Notes: a model not told the origin generated them from the letters alone. A stretch of 5,403 nt of DNA from Rhodospirillales bacterium (GCA_015654825.1 JAATGE010000347.1:1-5403), one strand, 5' to 3'. Counted from the first letter of the stretch, positions 1 to 5,403 are shown. Made by a program: numbers and translations.

Positions 1-71
1 AGAGCCCCATACGCGCGAAGATAAGGATTATAGAAAGAAATCAATGGGTTGGGTTTTAATGGCTTCGCCGA

Positions 72-92
72 CCAGGGGGCTCTGCCCCCTGG
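72..92. repeat. Perfect hairpin repeat, copy A
   Basis: The nine-base arms ccagggggc (72-80) and gccccctgg (84-92) are exact reverse complements around the loop tct. The core plus the following 'accc' resembles copy B (247-265) read on the opposite strand. It has the style of a dispersed palindromic (REP-like) repeat of GC-rich Alphaproteobacteria. That attribution is from memory of the pattern, not from a search. Confidence 0.7.
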
Positions 93-220
93 ACCCAAGA
101 CGGCGTGCCGCCGCTGTCGTTAGCGCTGCGCGGCGGGAGTCTTCTATAATAATCTCGCAGACCTGTTTCTCTGGCCATTGACCCGGCGTCAATGCCAGAC
201 TCGGAACAGATTAAGGGGGT

Positions 221-240
221 CTGGGGCCTACTGGCCCCAG
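221..240. repeat. Perfect hairpin between the two repeat copies
   Basis: The eight-base arms ctggggcc (221-228) and ggccccag (233-240) pair perfectly around the loop tact. It sits six bases before copy B, so 221-265 forms two adjacent stem-loops downstream of the stop of the 286-1626 gene. It may belong to the same composite repeat unit as copy B or contribute to 3'-end protection of that transcript. Confidence 0.6.
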
Positions 241-246
241 CTTGGT

Positions 247-272
247 CCAGGGGCAGAGCCCCTGGCCTTTTT
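247..272 (+). terminator. Hairpin repeat copy B with a T-run; candidate plus-strand terminator
   Basis: The eight-base arms ccaggggc (247-254) and gcccctgg (258-265) pair perfectly around the loop aga. They are followed by five T at 268-272 on the plus strand, which is the layout of an intrinsic terminator for rightward transcription. Read leftward, as needed for the 286-1626 gene, the T-run precedes the stem, so it is at best an imperfect terminator for that gene. It could block leftover rightward transcripts from entering that gene antisense. The core is a near-copy of 72-92 in opposite orientation. Confidence 0.5.
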
Positions 273-285
273 CGCGCCTGCCCGC

Positions 286-1626
286 CTACCGGCCGACGAC
301 CGTCTTGCACGCCGTCTTGTCACCGATATCCGTATTCCAGTTCAGCTTATTGGCCAGGATCGCCTTCTTGATGGTGAGCAGGAACTTGGCGGCACCACTA
401 TTCACCACGGAGACCTCGCCGTTGTCCGACTGGATCTTGAAGTAGGCAGCGTTGGTGTAATGGTCTTTCAGAAACGCCTTCACCGCCTTGGTGATTTTCG
501 GATCGTGGTAGCATTGCGCGATATCGAGCGTGCTGTAGCCGACGATCGGGTATCCCGCGCTGGTTTTCGCGATCGTCGGGATCCAAAGCGCCGGATTGGC
601 GCCCTGGCTCGCGTTGGTCGGCGGCGTCAGGTTGGTGCCTTCGGTCGCGTGCGCCAGCCCGCTCTTGATATTGTTCGTGGTCGGAATGAAGGCCTTGGTG
701 CCGTTATAAACGCCGGCCACCAGAAGCGGGCTATGCTGCCCGTTCGACAGCAGCGCCGCCGAATTCGGCGACAGCGAGGTCCAGTCCGGCGAAACATACC
801 CGATGCCCTGCGGCACCGGCCCGTTCGACAGCCCGGCCAGGTAGTTGGCAACGCCCTGGCTCAGCGATTCGCCCACCGAATTCGGAATGACGCTGCTGAT
901 GCCGCCGAGCGACGTGAACAGGCTGGCGAACGTCGTGACCGCCGAGAACTTCACGCCGGCCTTGGTATTCGCCGCGTTGCACACGGCGGCCAGGTGGTTG
1001 GTCAGGATGAACGTCGTTCCGGATCCGTCGCTGCGATACACCAGCTTGAACTGCCCGGCCGCAGGCTTGAACTTGCCGCTGTCGGTGATCTGGTTGAAGT
1101 CGGTGATCAGGCCGCTGAACACGCCGCAAAGATCGTTATCGCTCAGCAACAGCTGATTGTTCTTCGTGACGTTCGTATCGTTGACGACGATGGCCGGGCC
1201 GGTGCCGATCGCCGGCAGCTGGATCAGGTTGCCGGCAGCGCTCTGGCCGAAGCTGGAGGTCGCCCAGGTGGCGATCTGTGTGCTGTTCAGCGGATTGTCG
1301 GAGGAGCCGTAATGAACCGTGTTGATGCCGCCGGGCGCATTGCTGCACAGGCCGCCATTGGCGCCGGTCACCTTGTTGATGTCGCAGGTCAGGTCGTCCT
1401 GGATGAACGCCTGCTGTCCGACGCCGGAGCCGGAGCCCCAGAAGGTCGAGAACTGATCGCCGGCGGTGCCGGCATTGTACAGCGAGAATTCGGCGACATA
1501 GACGCCTTGCGGGGCGGTGGCGCCGCCGCCCTGAACCGAGTTGGGGGGGTTGGTTGCGAAGGCGGGCGCCTGCGCGGCGGCGACGGCGGCGAACGACAAT
1601 GTCCGCAGCAAGGCTTTACGTGTCAT
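286..1626 (-). CDS. Exported DING/PstS-like phosphate-binding protein, downstream paralogue with intact phosphate loop
   Basis: 446 residues. Residues 1-24 form a signal peptide (basic MTRK start, Ala-rich core, likely cleavage after AFA), so the product is periplasmic or secreted. The mature part follows the DING/PstS-like class of phosphate-binding proteins: GGGAT at 33-37, GSGSG at 64-68, SSD at 108-110 (D110 matches the phosphate-contacting Asp of PstS), LCGVFSG at 166-172, the phosphate-loop signature RSDGSGTT at 198-205, YVSPDW at 277-282 and YPIVGY at 359-364. Six cysteines (81, 94, 167, 216, 372, 440) suggest three disulfides. The ATG at 1626 is preceded by GGGAGAA (1634-1640) at 7-nt spacing. 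Known family roles are high-affinity phosphate binding and, in some DING proteins, phosphatase activity; which applies here is not visible. No pstC/A/B lies nearby. It has its own promoter region and is not obviously co-transcribed with the paralogue at 1888-3264, to which it is about two-thirds identical by eye. Family call is firm; exact ligand and function are inferred. Confidence 0.9.
   Translation of the reverse strand: MTRKALLRTLSFAAVAAAQAPAFATNPPNSVQGGGATAPQGVYVAEFSLYNAGTAGDQFSTFWGSGSGVGQQAFIQDDLTCDINKVTGANGGLCSNAPGGINTVHYGSSDNPLNSTQIATWATSSFGQSAAGNLIQLPAIGTGPAIVVNDTNVTKNNQLLLSDNDLCGVFSGLITDFNQITDSGKFKPAAGQFKLVYRSDGSGTTFILTNHLAAVCNAANTKAGVKFSAVTTFASLFTSLGGISSVIPNSVGESLSQGVANYLAGLSNGPVPQGIGYVSPDWTSLSPNSAALLSNGQHSPLLVAGVYNGTKAFIPTTNNIKSGLAHATEGTNLTPPTNASQGANPALWIPTIAKTSAGYPIVGYSTLDIAQCYHDPKITKAVKAFLKDHYTNAAYFKIQSDNGEVSVVNSGAAKFLLTIKKAILANKLNWNTDIGDKTACKTVVGR
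1357..1397. repeat. Longest exact match I found between the two DING paralogues, copy 1
   Basis: These 41 bases are identical to 2956-2996 and encode the shared CDINKVTGAN segment and its flanks. They mark the two genes as products of tandem duplication, in which this stretch has stayed unchanged at DNA level, by constraint or by gene conversion. Confidence 0.85.
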
Positions 1627-1633
1627 CTGGCTG

Positions 1634-1640
1634 TTCTCCC
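1634..1640 (-). promoter_or_regulatory. Ribosome binding site of the 286-1626 gene
   Basis: On the minus strand this reads GGGAGAA, 7 nt before the ATG whose first base is 1626. The encoded protein starts directly with a signal peptide (MTRKALLRTL), which supports this start. Confidence 0.7.
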
Positions 1641-1716
1641 GTGTGCACGCGGCAGGCTACAAATTCTATTGCCGCTATATGACACCGGAATGTTAGTGAA
1701 TTAATGAAGCCACGAC

Positions 1717-1747
1717 GATATACTGTATTATTAAGTTTTTATGACAG
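1717..1747 (-). promoter_or_regulatory. Candidate PHO box and promoter for the 286-1626 gene
   Basis: Reading the minus strand from 1747 to 1730 gives CTGTCATAAAAACTTAAT. The first seven bases match the PhoB half-site CTGTCAT exactly and are followed by an A-rich four-base spacer. The second half (ACTTAAT) matches at only 3 of 7 positions, so this is one perfect and one degenerate half-site. A weak -10-like TATATC (1722-1717) or TATCGT (1720-1715) lies 7-9 nt further on, roughly where PhoB-activated promoters place it. This would leave a leader of about 80 nt before the ATG at 1626. A phosphate-binding gene downstream makes PhoB control plausible, but the site is not a full consensus. Confidence 0.45.
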
Positions 1748-1824
1748 CGCGGAACCCCCGCCGACAGCCCCGCCCCGCCCCCCAAACCGGACCACCCGCA
1801 AAACCCGCAAAAAACAGACCCCCC

Positions 1825-1865
1825 AAAAAAGCAACCGCCCGCCCCCCTGGCAGGGGGACGGGCGG
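1825..1865 (-). terminator. Rho-independent terminator of the 1888-3264 gene
   Basis: The arms 1835-1848 and 1852-1865 pair as a 14-bp GC-rich stem with one internal mismatch (1842 opposite 1858) and a three-base loop. Read on the minus strand, the stem is followed within a few bases by a run of six T (1830-1825). It starts about 22 nt after the TAA stop at 1888-1890. This is a textbook intrinsic terminator and separates the two paralogues into different transcription units. Confidence 0.88.
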
Positions 1866-1887
1866 CCGGTCTCGTTACGCGCCTGTG

Positions 1888-3264
1888 TTAGCGGCCGGGC
1901 AGGCCGGCGCAGGCGGTCGGATTGCCGATGTTGGTGTTCCAGCTGCTCTTGTTGGCGAGGATGTTCTTCGTCACCGCCTTCAGGAAGTTGGCCGCCGCGG
2001 TCTTGGCGATCGGCACTTCCGCGTTGTTGGCCTGGAAGCCCTTGTAGGTCGCGTTGGTGTAGTGCGCCTTCAGGAACGCCAGCACGCCCTTCGAAACGAG
2101 CGGATCGCTGTAGCACTGCGGCAGATCGAAGGTGCCGTAGCCGACGATCGGATACCCGGTGCTGACAACCTTGATGGTCGGCACCCAAAGCAGCGGATTG
2201 GCGCCCTGCGCCGCGTTGGTCGGCGGCGTCAGGTTGCTGCCGTTGGTGACGTGCGCCAGGGCGTTGACCACGTTGATGGTCGTCGGCAGGTAATCCTTCG
2301 TGCCGTTCTTCAGCGCCGCCACCAGCAATTCGCTGGGCTGGCCGTTCGACAGCACTTCCGGCGAATTCGGCGTCAGCGAGGTCCAGTCAGGCGAAACATA
2401 GCCGATCGCCTGCGGCACCGCGCCGGCGGACAGGCCGGCCAGGTAGTTCGCGACGCCGTTGTTCAGCGACTCGCCCACCGAGTTCGGAATAACCGCGCTG
2501 ATGCCGCCGAGCGACGTGAACAGGCTGGAGAACGTCGTCACCGCGGAGAACGTAACCCCCGCCTTGGTGTTCGCCGCGTTGCAGACCGCGCTCAGATGTT
2601 CGGTGATGATGTAGGTCGGCGCCGCGCTGTCGCTGCGGTAGACGAACTTGAACTGCCCGGCGGCCGGCGCCTTGCTGCTGTCGGTGATCTGGCTGAAATC
2701 CGTGATCAGCCCGGAGAAGATGCCGCACAAATCGTTGTCGCTGAGCGTGATCTGGCCGTTCGTCTTGACGTTGGTGTCATTGATCACGATCGCCTCGCCG
2801 GTGCCGAGCGACGGGATCTGGATCAGGTTGCCGGCGGAAGCCTGGCCCCACACCGACGTCGCCCAGGTCGCCACCTGCGTCGAGTTCAGCGGGGTGTCGG
2901 AGGTGCCGTAATGCACGGTGTTGGCGCCGCCGGGGGTATTGTTGCACTTGCCGGTATTGGCGCCGGTCACCTTGTTGATGTCGCAGGTCAGGTCGTTCTG
3001 CAGGAAGGCCTGCTGCCCGACGCCCGAGCCCGAGCCCCAGTAGGTGCCGAACTGCTGTTTCGTCGTTACTGAATTGAAATAGGACAGTTCGCTGCGCGGC
3101 GCGCCGGTATTCGGGTCGTTGGTGCCGGCATAGTCGGCCTGCGGGGACGTCGCGCCGCCGCCGTTGATAATGACAGCCGGCTTCGGCTTGGCAAATGCAA
3201 CCGGGCTCAGCCCGGCCGCGAGCGCGGCTACGGACAACGTCCGAAGCAGGAATGGACGAGACAT
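1888..3264 (-). CDS. Exported DING/PstS-like binding protein, upstream paralogue with altered phosphate loop
   Basis: 458 residues. The signal peptide is residues 1-25 (MSRPFLLR start, hydrophobic core, likely cleavage after AFA). The mature N-terminus contains INGGGAT (33-39), very close to the DINGGGAT that names the DING family. Further shared motifs are GSGSG (77-81), TSD (121-123), LCGIFSG (179-185), YVSPDW (289-294) and YPIVGY (371-376). Cysteines at 94, 107, 180, 228, 384 and 452 match all six of the neighbouring paralogue. Compared with that copy it has about 13 extra residues near positions 42-60. The loop that is RSDGSGTT in the paralogue is here RSDSAAPT (210-217). It keeps Arg and Asp but loses the Ser-Gly-Thr that contact phosphate in E. 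coli PstS, so ligand or affinity may have changed. The start at 3264 has GGGAG upstream (3274-3278). The gene ends in a strong intrinsic terminator, so it is probably monocistronic. Family placement is firm; a phosphate-binding role is less certain than for its neighbour. Confidence 0.9.
   Translation of the reverse strand: MSRPFLLRTLSVAALAAGLSPVAFAKPKPAVIINGGGATSPQADYAGTNDPNTGAPRSELSYFNSVTTKQQFGTYWGSGSGVGQQAFLQNDLTCDINKVTGANTGKCNNTPGGANTVHYGTSDTPLNSTQVATWATSVWGQASAGNLIQIPSLGTGEAIVINDTNVKTNGQITLSDNDLCGIFSGLITDFSQITDSSKAPAAGQFKFVYRSDSAAPTYIITEHLSAVCNAANTKAGVTFSAVTTFSSLFTSLGGISAVIPNSVGESLNNGVANYLAGLSAGAVPQAIGYVSPDWTSLTPNSPEVLSNGQPSELLVAALKNGTKDYLPTTINVVNALAHVTNGSNLTPPTNAAQGANPLLWVPTIKVVSTGYPIVGYGTFDLPQCYSDPLVSKGVLAFLKAHYTNATYKGFQANNAEVPIAKTAAANFLKAVTKNILANKSSWNTNIGNPTACAGLPGR
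2956..2996. repeat. Longest exact match I found between the two DING paralogues, copy 2
   Basis: Identical to 1357-1397, in the same orientation and at the matching place in the upstream gene. Exact direct repeats like this could mediate deletion or fusion of the two genes by recombination. Confidence 0.85.
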
Positions 3265-3520
3265 TTATACATACTCCCATGTGACGGCGACCAACCGATA
3301 TGTCTGCTCGGCGCCATTCCCTAGTATTGTACTATGATACCGTACGTCCAGTGGAAATCTGTGCTTACCGCCGGTGGTCGTGGTACATTTTATTGTGTCT
3401 AAACCACAGACAACTCATGGTTGCAGTTGGTTTTGTGTGAATCTTTACACGCGGGACACCCAAAATCCCGTCCAACCCGGCCATCGCTCAACGCCCCTGC
3501 AGCATCGCCACGGAGGTTTC

Positions 3521-3550
3521 ATGTGCGGCCGCGCCCGCGGCGTGGTTTAA
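3521..3550 (+). other. Nine-codon micro-ORF upstream of the phosphoesterase gene
   Basis: A Shine-Dalgarno-like ggagg (3512-3516) lies four bases before an ATG. The frame reads MCGRARGVV and stops at TAA, 99 nt before the ATG of the main gene. It could be a leader peptide, a remnant of a decayed gene start (MCGR is also the start of SRAP/YedK-type proteins), or chance. The spacing is short for a strong ribosome site and there is no homology evidence, so confidence is low. Confidence 0.2.
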
Positions 3551-3633
3551 TCCCGGCCGCCGTGCCGAAACCGGGCGCACTTCGGGCCGACCCCCGCTCC
3601 GGTCCGCCCGCCAACCCGGCCTGCGAAAAACTC

Positions 3634-3640
3634 AGGGGAG
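3634..3640 (+). promoter_or_regulatory. Ribosome binding site of the propeller-phosphoesterase gene
   Basis: AGGGGAG lies 8 nt before the ATG at 3649. It fixes the start, because the frame stays open upstream with no other ATG so well placed, and because the signal peptide begins immediately after this ATG. Confidence 0.75.
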
Positions 3641-3648
3641 AAACCACG

Positions 3649-5403
3649 ATGAACATCGCGCCGGCACGATGGCTCCCCGCGGCCACCGCCGCGCTATGGC
3701 TGGCCGCCCGCGCGGTCGCGATGGCCGGCACGGCGCTCGCCGGCGCGGCTACGGCACCGCCCGGCACCCCCGCTTCGCAACTGCCGAACGGCCAATACCT
3801 CTCCCCCACCTTCGCGCCCGGCGCGGTGTTTCAAACCCTCGATCCGCATTTGCCCGGCTACCGGAATTTCCGCGCCGGCTGGGCGCTGCGCACCGCGCTG
3901 AGCCCGGACGGGCACACGCTGCTGGTGCTGACCAGCGGCTACAACCTCCTGAACTACAGCGCCGGCCCGCAACGCGGCCAAGGCAATCCGGCCGCATCGA
4001 ACGAATATGTGTTCGTCTACGATGTCGCCGGCGAAAACGCCGCGTCACCGGCACCGCGCCAGGTGCTGCAGGTCCCCAACAGTTTCTACGGCCTGGTCTG
4101 GGCGCCGGATGGGCGCAACTTCTACGTCTCCGGCGGCGTCAGCGACGCGGTCTTCGTATTCGGCGCCAACGGCGGAACCTGGTCGCAAACCGCGACGATC
4201 GCGTTCAACCACCCCCCGCTCGCCGACAACCTCACCGGCACCGCGAAATTGCTCGGCGCATTCCTCAATAACGGCCTCGGTTTCGAGGCAAGGTCCGCGG
4301 TTTCCGGCCTCGCCATCACGCCGGTCGGCGCCACCCTGGTCGCGGCGAACATCTATAACGATTCCATATCGGTCATCGATACGTCCAGCAACACGGTGCG
4401 CTGGGAATACGATCTCCGCCCGTTCAACAACACGCCCGCACTCTCCGGCACGCCGGGCGGCGAAATGCCCTACGAAGTCGCCATCGCCCCGAACGGCCTC
4501 GGCGGCTACACGGCCTTTGTCAGCTCGGTGCGCGACCGCGAAATCGTCGCGGTGCCGCTGCGCGACGTCCCCCCCGACGGCGGCACGCTGCAGCGCATCG
4601 CGCTGCCCGGCAACCCCAACAGCATGGTGGTCAGCGCCGATGGCAGCCGCCTCTACGTCGCGCAGGACAACAGCGACACGGTCGCCGTGATCCACACGGC
4701 GACCTACGCGGTCACCGGCGAAATCGCTGCGCTTTCGGTGCCGGGCCTGCTCGATATCGGGCATCTCTATACCGGCGCCGCACCGAACGGCCTGGCGCTC
4801 TCGCCCGACGGCAAAACCCTTTACGTATCCGAGGGCGGCGCCAACGCGGTCGCCGCAATCGACCTCACCCGCACGCCGCCCGCCGCGGCAACCCTGATCC
4901 CGACCGGCTGGTATCCGCACGCGGTATCGGTCAGCGCCGACGGCAAGCACCTCTACGTGGTCAACGGCAAAAGCGATCCCGGCCCCGACCCGAAATCAGT
5001 GCACGGGCCTTTCAACCAGTATATCGAGCAGATCGTGCAAGGCGGCCTGTTGAGCCTGCCGGTGCCCGCAACCGGGGACTATGCCGCGCTGACCGCCCAG
5101 GTCAGCACCAATAACGGCTACACCACGCCGGAATCCGCCCACGACCGCAAAATCATGGCGGCGGTGCACGCGAAAATCCAGCACGTGATCTACATCATCA
5201 AGGAGAACCGCACGTTCGACCAGTTGCTCGGCGATCTCGGCAACGGTTCGAACGGCGATCCGAAGCTGACCATGTTCGGCCGCGGCATCACCCCGAGCTT
5301 CCACGCCGCCGCCCGCCGCGGCAGCCCTGATCCCGACCGGCTGGTATCCGCACGCGGTATCGGTCAGCGCCGACGGCAAGCACCTCTACGTGGTCAACGG
5401 CAA
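3649..5403 (+). CDS. Exported YncE-like beta-propeller / phosphoesterase (AcpA-like) fusion, 3' truncated by window edge
   Basis: 585 codons are open to the right edge with no stop, so the gene is partial. The ATG at 3649 has a strong ribosome site AGGGGAG (3634-3640) at 8-nt spacing. Residues 1-31 look like a signal peptide (hydrophobic Ala/Leu/Trp run, possible cleavage after ALA at 29-31), although R21 interrupts the hydrophobic core. Residues about 80-441 form a seven-bladed propeller of the YncE/YVTN type, seen as repeated 'SPDG..LYV'-like units: ALSPDG (83-88), WAPDGR, AITPVG, AIAPNG, VVSADGSRLYV (327-337), ALSPDGKTLYV (383-393), VSADGKHLYVV (428-438). From residue 510 the phosphoesterase domain (Pfam Phosphoesterase family: AcpA, phospholipase C) begins with HVIYIIKENRTFDQ (512-525); E519-N520 correspond to the metal-binding Glu-Asn pair of AcpA. 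The fusion matches proteins named bifunctional YncE/alkaline phosphatase family, typically much longer. Homology fails after ITPSFHAAARR (547-557): the remaining 28 residues come from an out-of-frame repeat copy. Probable role: extracytoplasmic phosphate-ester hydrolysis. Confidence 0.85.
   Translation, partial: MNIAPARWLPAATAALWLAARAVAMAGTALAGAATAPPGTPASQLPNGQYLSPTFAPGAVFQTLDPHLPGYRNFRAGWALRTALSPDGHTLLVLTSGYNLLNYSAGPQRGQGNPAASNEYVFVYDVAGENAASPAPRQVLQVPNSFYGLVWAPDGRNFYVSGGVSDAVFVFGANGGTWSQTATIAFNHPPLADNLTGTAKLLGAFLNNGLGFEARSAVSGLAITPVGATLVAANIYNDSISVIDTSSNTVRWEYDLRPFNNTPALSGTPGGEMPYEVAIAPNGLGGYTAFVSSVRDREIVAVPLRDVPPDGGTLQRIALPGNPNSMVVSADGSRLYVAQDNSDTVAVIHTATYAVTGEIAALSVPGLLDIGHLYTGAAPNGLALSPDGKTLYVSEGGANAVAAIDLTRTPPAAATLIPTGWYPHAVSVSADGKHLYVVNGKSDPGPDPKSVHGPFNQYIEQIVQGGLLSLPVPATGDYAALTAQVSTNNGYTTPESAHDRKIMAAVHAKIQHVIYIIKENRTFDQLLGDLGNGSNGDPKLTMFGRGITPSFHAAARRGSPDPDRLVSARGIGQRRRQAPLRGQRQ
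4874..4970 (+). repeat. 97-bp direct repeat, copy 1 (inside propeller blade 7)
   Basis: This segment recurs at 5307-5403 with a single difference (A at 4891, G at 5324). Here it is in its natural frame and encodes the end of the propeller, including TGWYPH (419-424) and VSADGKHLYVV (428-438), so this is the original copy. Confidence 0.95.
5307..5403 (+). repeat. 97-bp direct repeat, copy 2 (right edge, out of frame)
   Basis: This copies 4874-4970 at a distance of 433 bp, which is not a multiple of three. The repeated propeller sequence is therefore read in the wrong frame and gives an Arg-rich tail. It begins within the GC-rich string gccgcccgccgc, which both places share, and runs to the last base of the window. 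Phosphoesterase family sequence stops being recognisable exactly here. Either a chimeric join at a contig end or a real tandem duplication that disrupts the gene would explain it. Confidence 0.9.

Larger units (their letters stand above)
1..285. other. Non-coding left edge with palindromic repeats
   Basis: I see no gene with a credible start and family resemblance here. Besides the hairpins at 72-92, 221-240 and 247-265 there is a GC arm pair ccgccgc (108-114) and gcggcgg (130-136), and AT-rich stretches at 17-59 and 141-153. A 40-codon frame from ATG 59 runs through hairpin A and is best seen as chance coding in a repeat. This is the 3' side of the 286-1626 gene; what lies further left is unknown. 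Confidence 0.6.
3265..3648. promoter_or_regulatory. Divergent intergenic region between the DING gene and the phosphoesterase gene
   Basis: This 384-bp gap must hold the promoters of both divergent genes. The part from about 3300 to 3450 is clearly richer in A and T than its surroundings. On the minus strand, TACAAT (3331-3326) is a -10-like element for the 1888-3264 gene, without a convincing -35. Small inverted repeats include tgtct/agaca (3396-3400 and 3408-3412) and the near-palindrome 3435-3450 (gtgtgaa, tc, tttacac). I find no clear PHO box here, unlike upstream of the 286-1626 gene. The section from 3521 to 3648 is very GC-rich and would be the leader of the plus-strand gene. Confidence 0.5.

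Noticed and set aside
59..181. 40-codon frame on the plus strand starting MASPTRGLCPLDP
   Set aside because: It reads straight through the palindromic repeat at 72-92 and has no ribosome site or domain, so it is most likely repeat-derived noise.
178..1704. 508-codon open frame on the plus strand opposite the DING gene
   Set aside because: Its translation is Arg/Ala/Gly-rich without recognisable domains and it lies exactly antisense to a gene with clear family motifs. GC-rich third positions create such frames.
1795..1812. Tandem duplication of the nonamer cccgcaaaa
   Set aside because: Only two units, in a low-complexity C/A-rich stretch after the terminator. No function can be argued.
1741..3072. 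443-codon open frame on the plus strand opposite the second DING gene
   Set aside because: Same pattern: low-complexity Arg/Val/Gly-rich translation, antisense to a well-supported gene. The parallel shadow over both paralogues follows from their shared sequence.
3669..4690. 200- and 227-codon plus-strand frames (3669-4271 and 4007-4690) overlapping the phosphoesterase gene
   Set aside because: Both are alternative frames inside the supported gene, with Arg/Pro/Ser-rich low-complexity translations.
4045..4950. 301-codon open frame on the minus strand
   Set aside because: Antisense shadow of the propeller-phosphoesterase gene, whose plus-strand frame has signal peptide, propeller repeats and a phosphoesterase motif.
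1..5403. CRISPR arrays, tRNA or rRNA genes and insertion sequences
   Set aside because: I saw no regularly spaced repeats, no tRNA- or rRNA-like segments and no transposase-like coding sequence in the window.

Overview
The window reads as GC-rich proteobacterial DNA carrying a cluster of exported, phosphate-related proteins. The strong GC third-position bias opens long antisense frames everywhere. The left edge carries hairpin repeats of the 'gggggctctgccccctgg' type, which I associate with Acetobacteraceae-like Alphaproteobacteria. That taxonomic guess rests on base composition and repeat style only, so it is tentative.

Layout. Positions 1-285 hold no convincing gene but contain three perfect hairpins; two are near-copies of one repeat in opposite orientation. 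Two tandem paralogous genes follow on the minus strand (286-1626 and 1888-3264). Each encodes an exported substrate-binding protein of the DING/PstS-like phosphate-binding family, with a signal peptide, a GGGAT motif and six conserved cysteines. The upstream paralogue (1888-3264) ends in a textbook intrinsic terminator (1825-1865). The other (286-1626) has its own promoter region with a PHO-box-like half site (1730-1747). The two copies therefore look like separate transcription units. A 384-bp divergent intergenic region (3265-3648) follows, AT-rich in its middle, with small palindromes and a nine-codon micro-ORF. On the plus strand, a gene starting at 3649 runs off the right edge. It encodes an exported seven-bladed YncE/YVTN-type beta-propeller fused to the start of an AcpA/phospholipase-C-like phosphoesterase domain.

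How the genes could work together: the phosphoesterase would release phosphate from organic esters outside the cytoplasm, and the DING proteins would bind it (some members of that family also hydrolyse phosphate esters). No pstCAB permease or pho regulator genes lie in the window, so this is inferred from family membership.

Two points stand out. The upstream DING paralogue has lost the Ser-Gly-Thr phosphate-binding loop that its neighbour keeps (RSDSAAPT against RSDGSGTT). The last 97 bases of the window are a near-perfect, out-of-frame copy of bases 4874-4970 and break the phosphoesterase domain where conserved family sequence should continue. The break is either an assembly or chimera artefact at a contig end or a real duplication that disrupts the gene.
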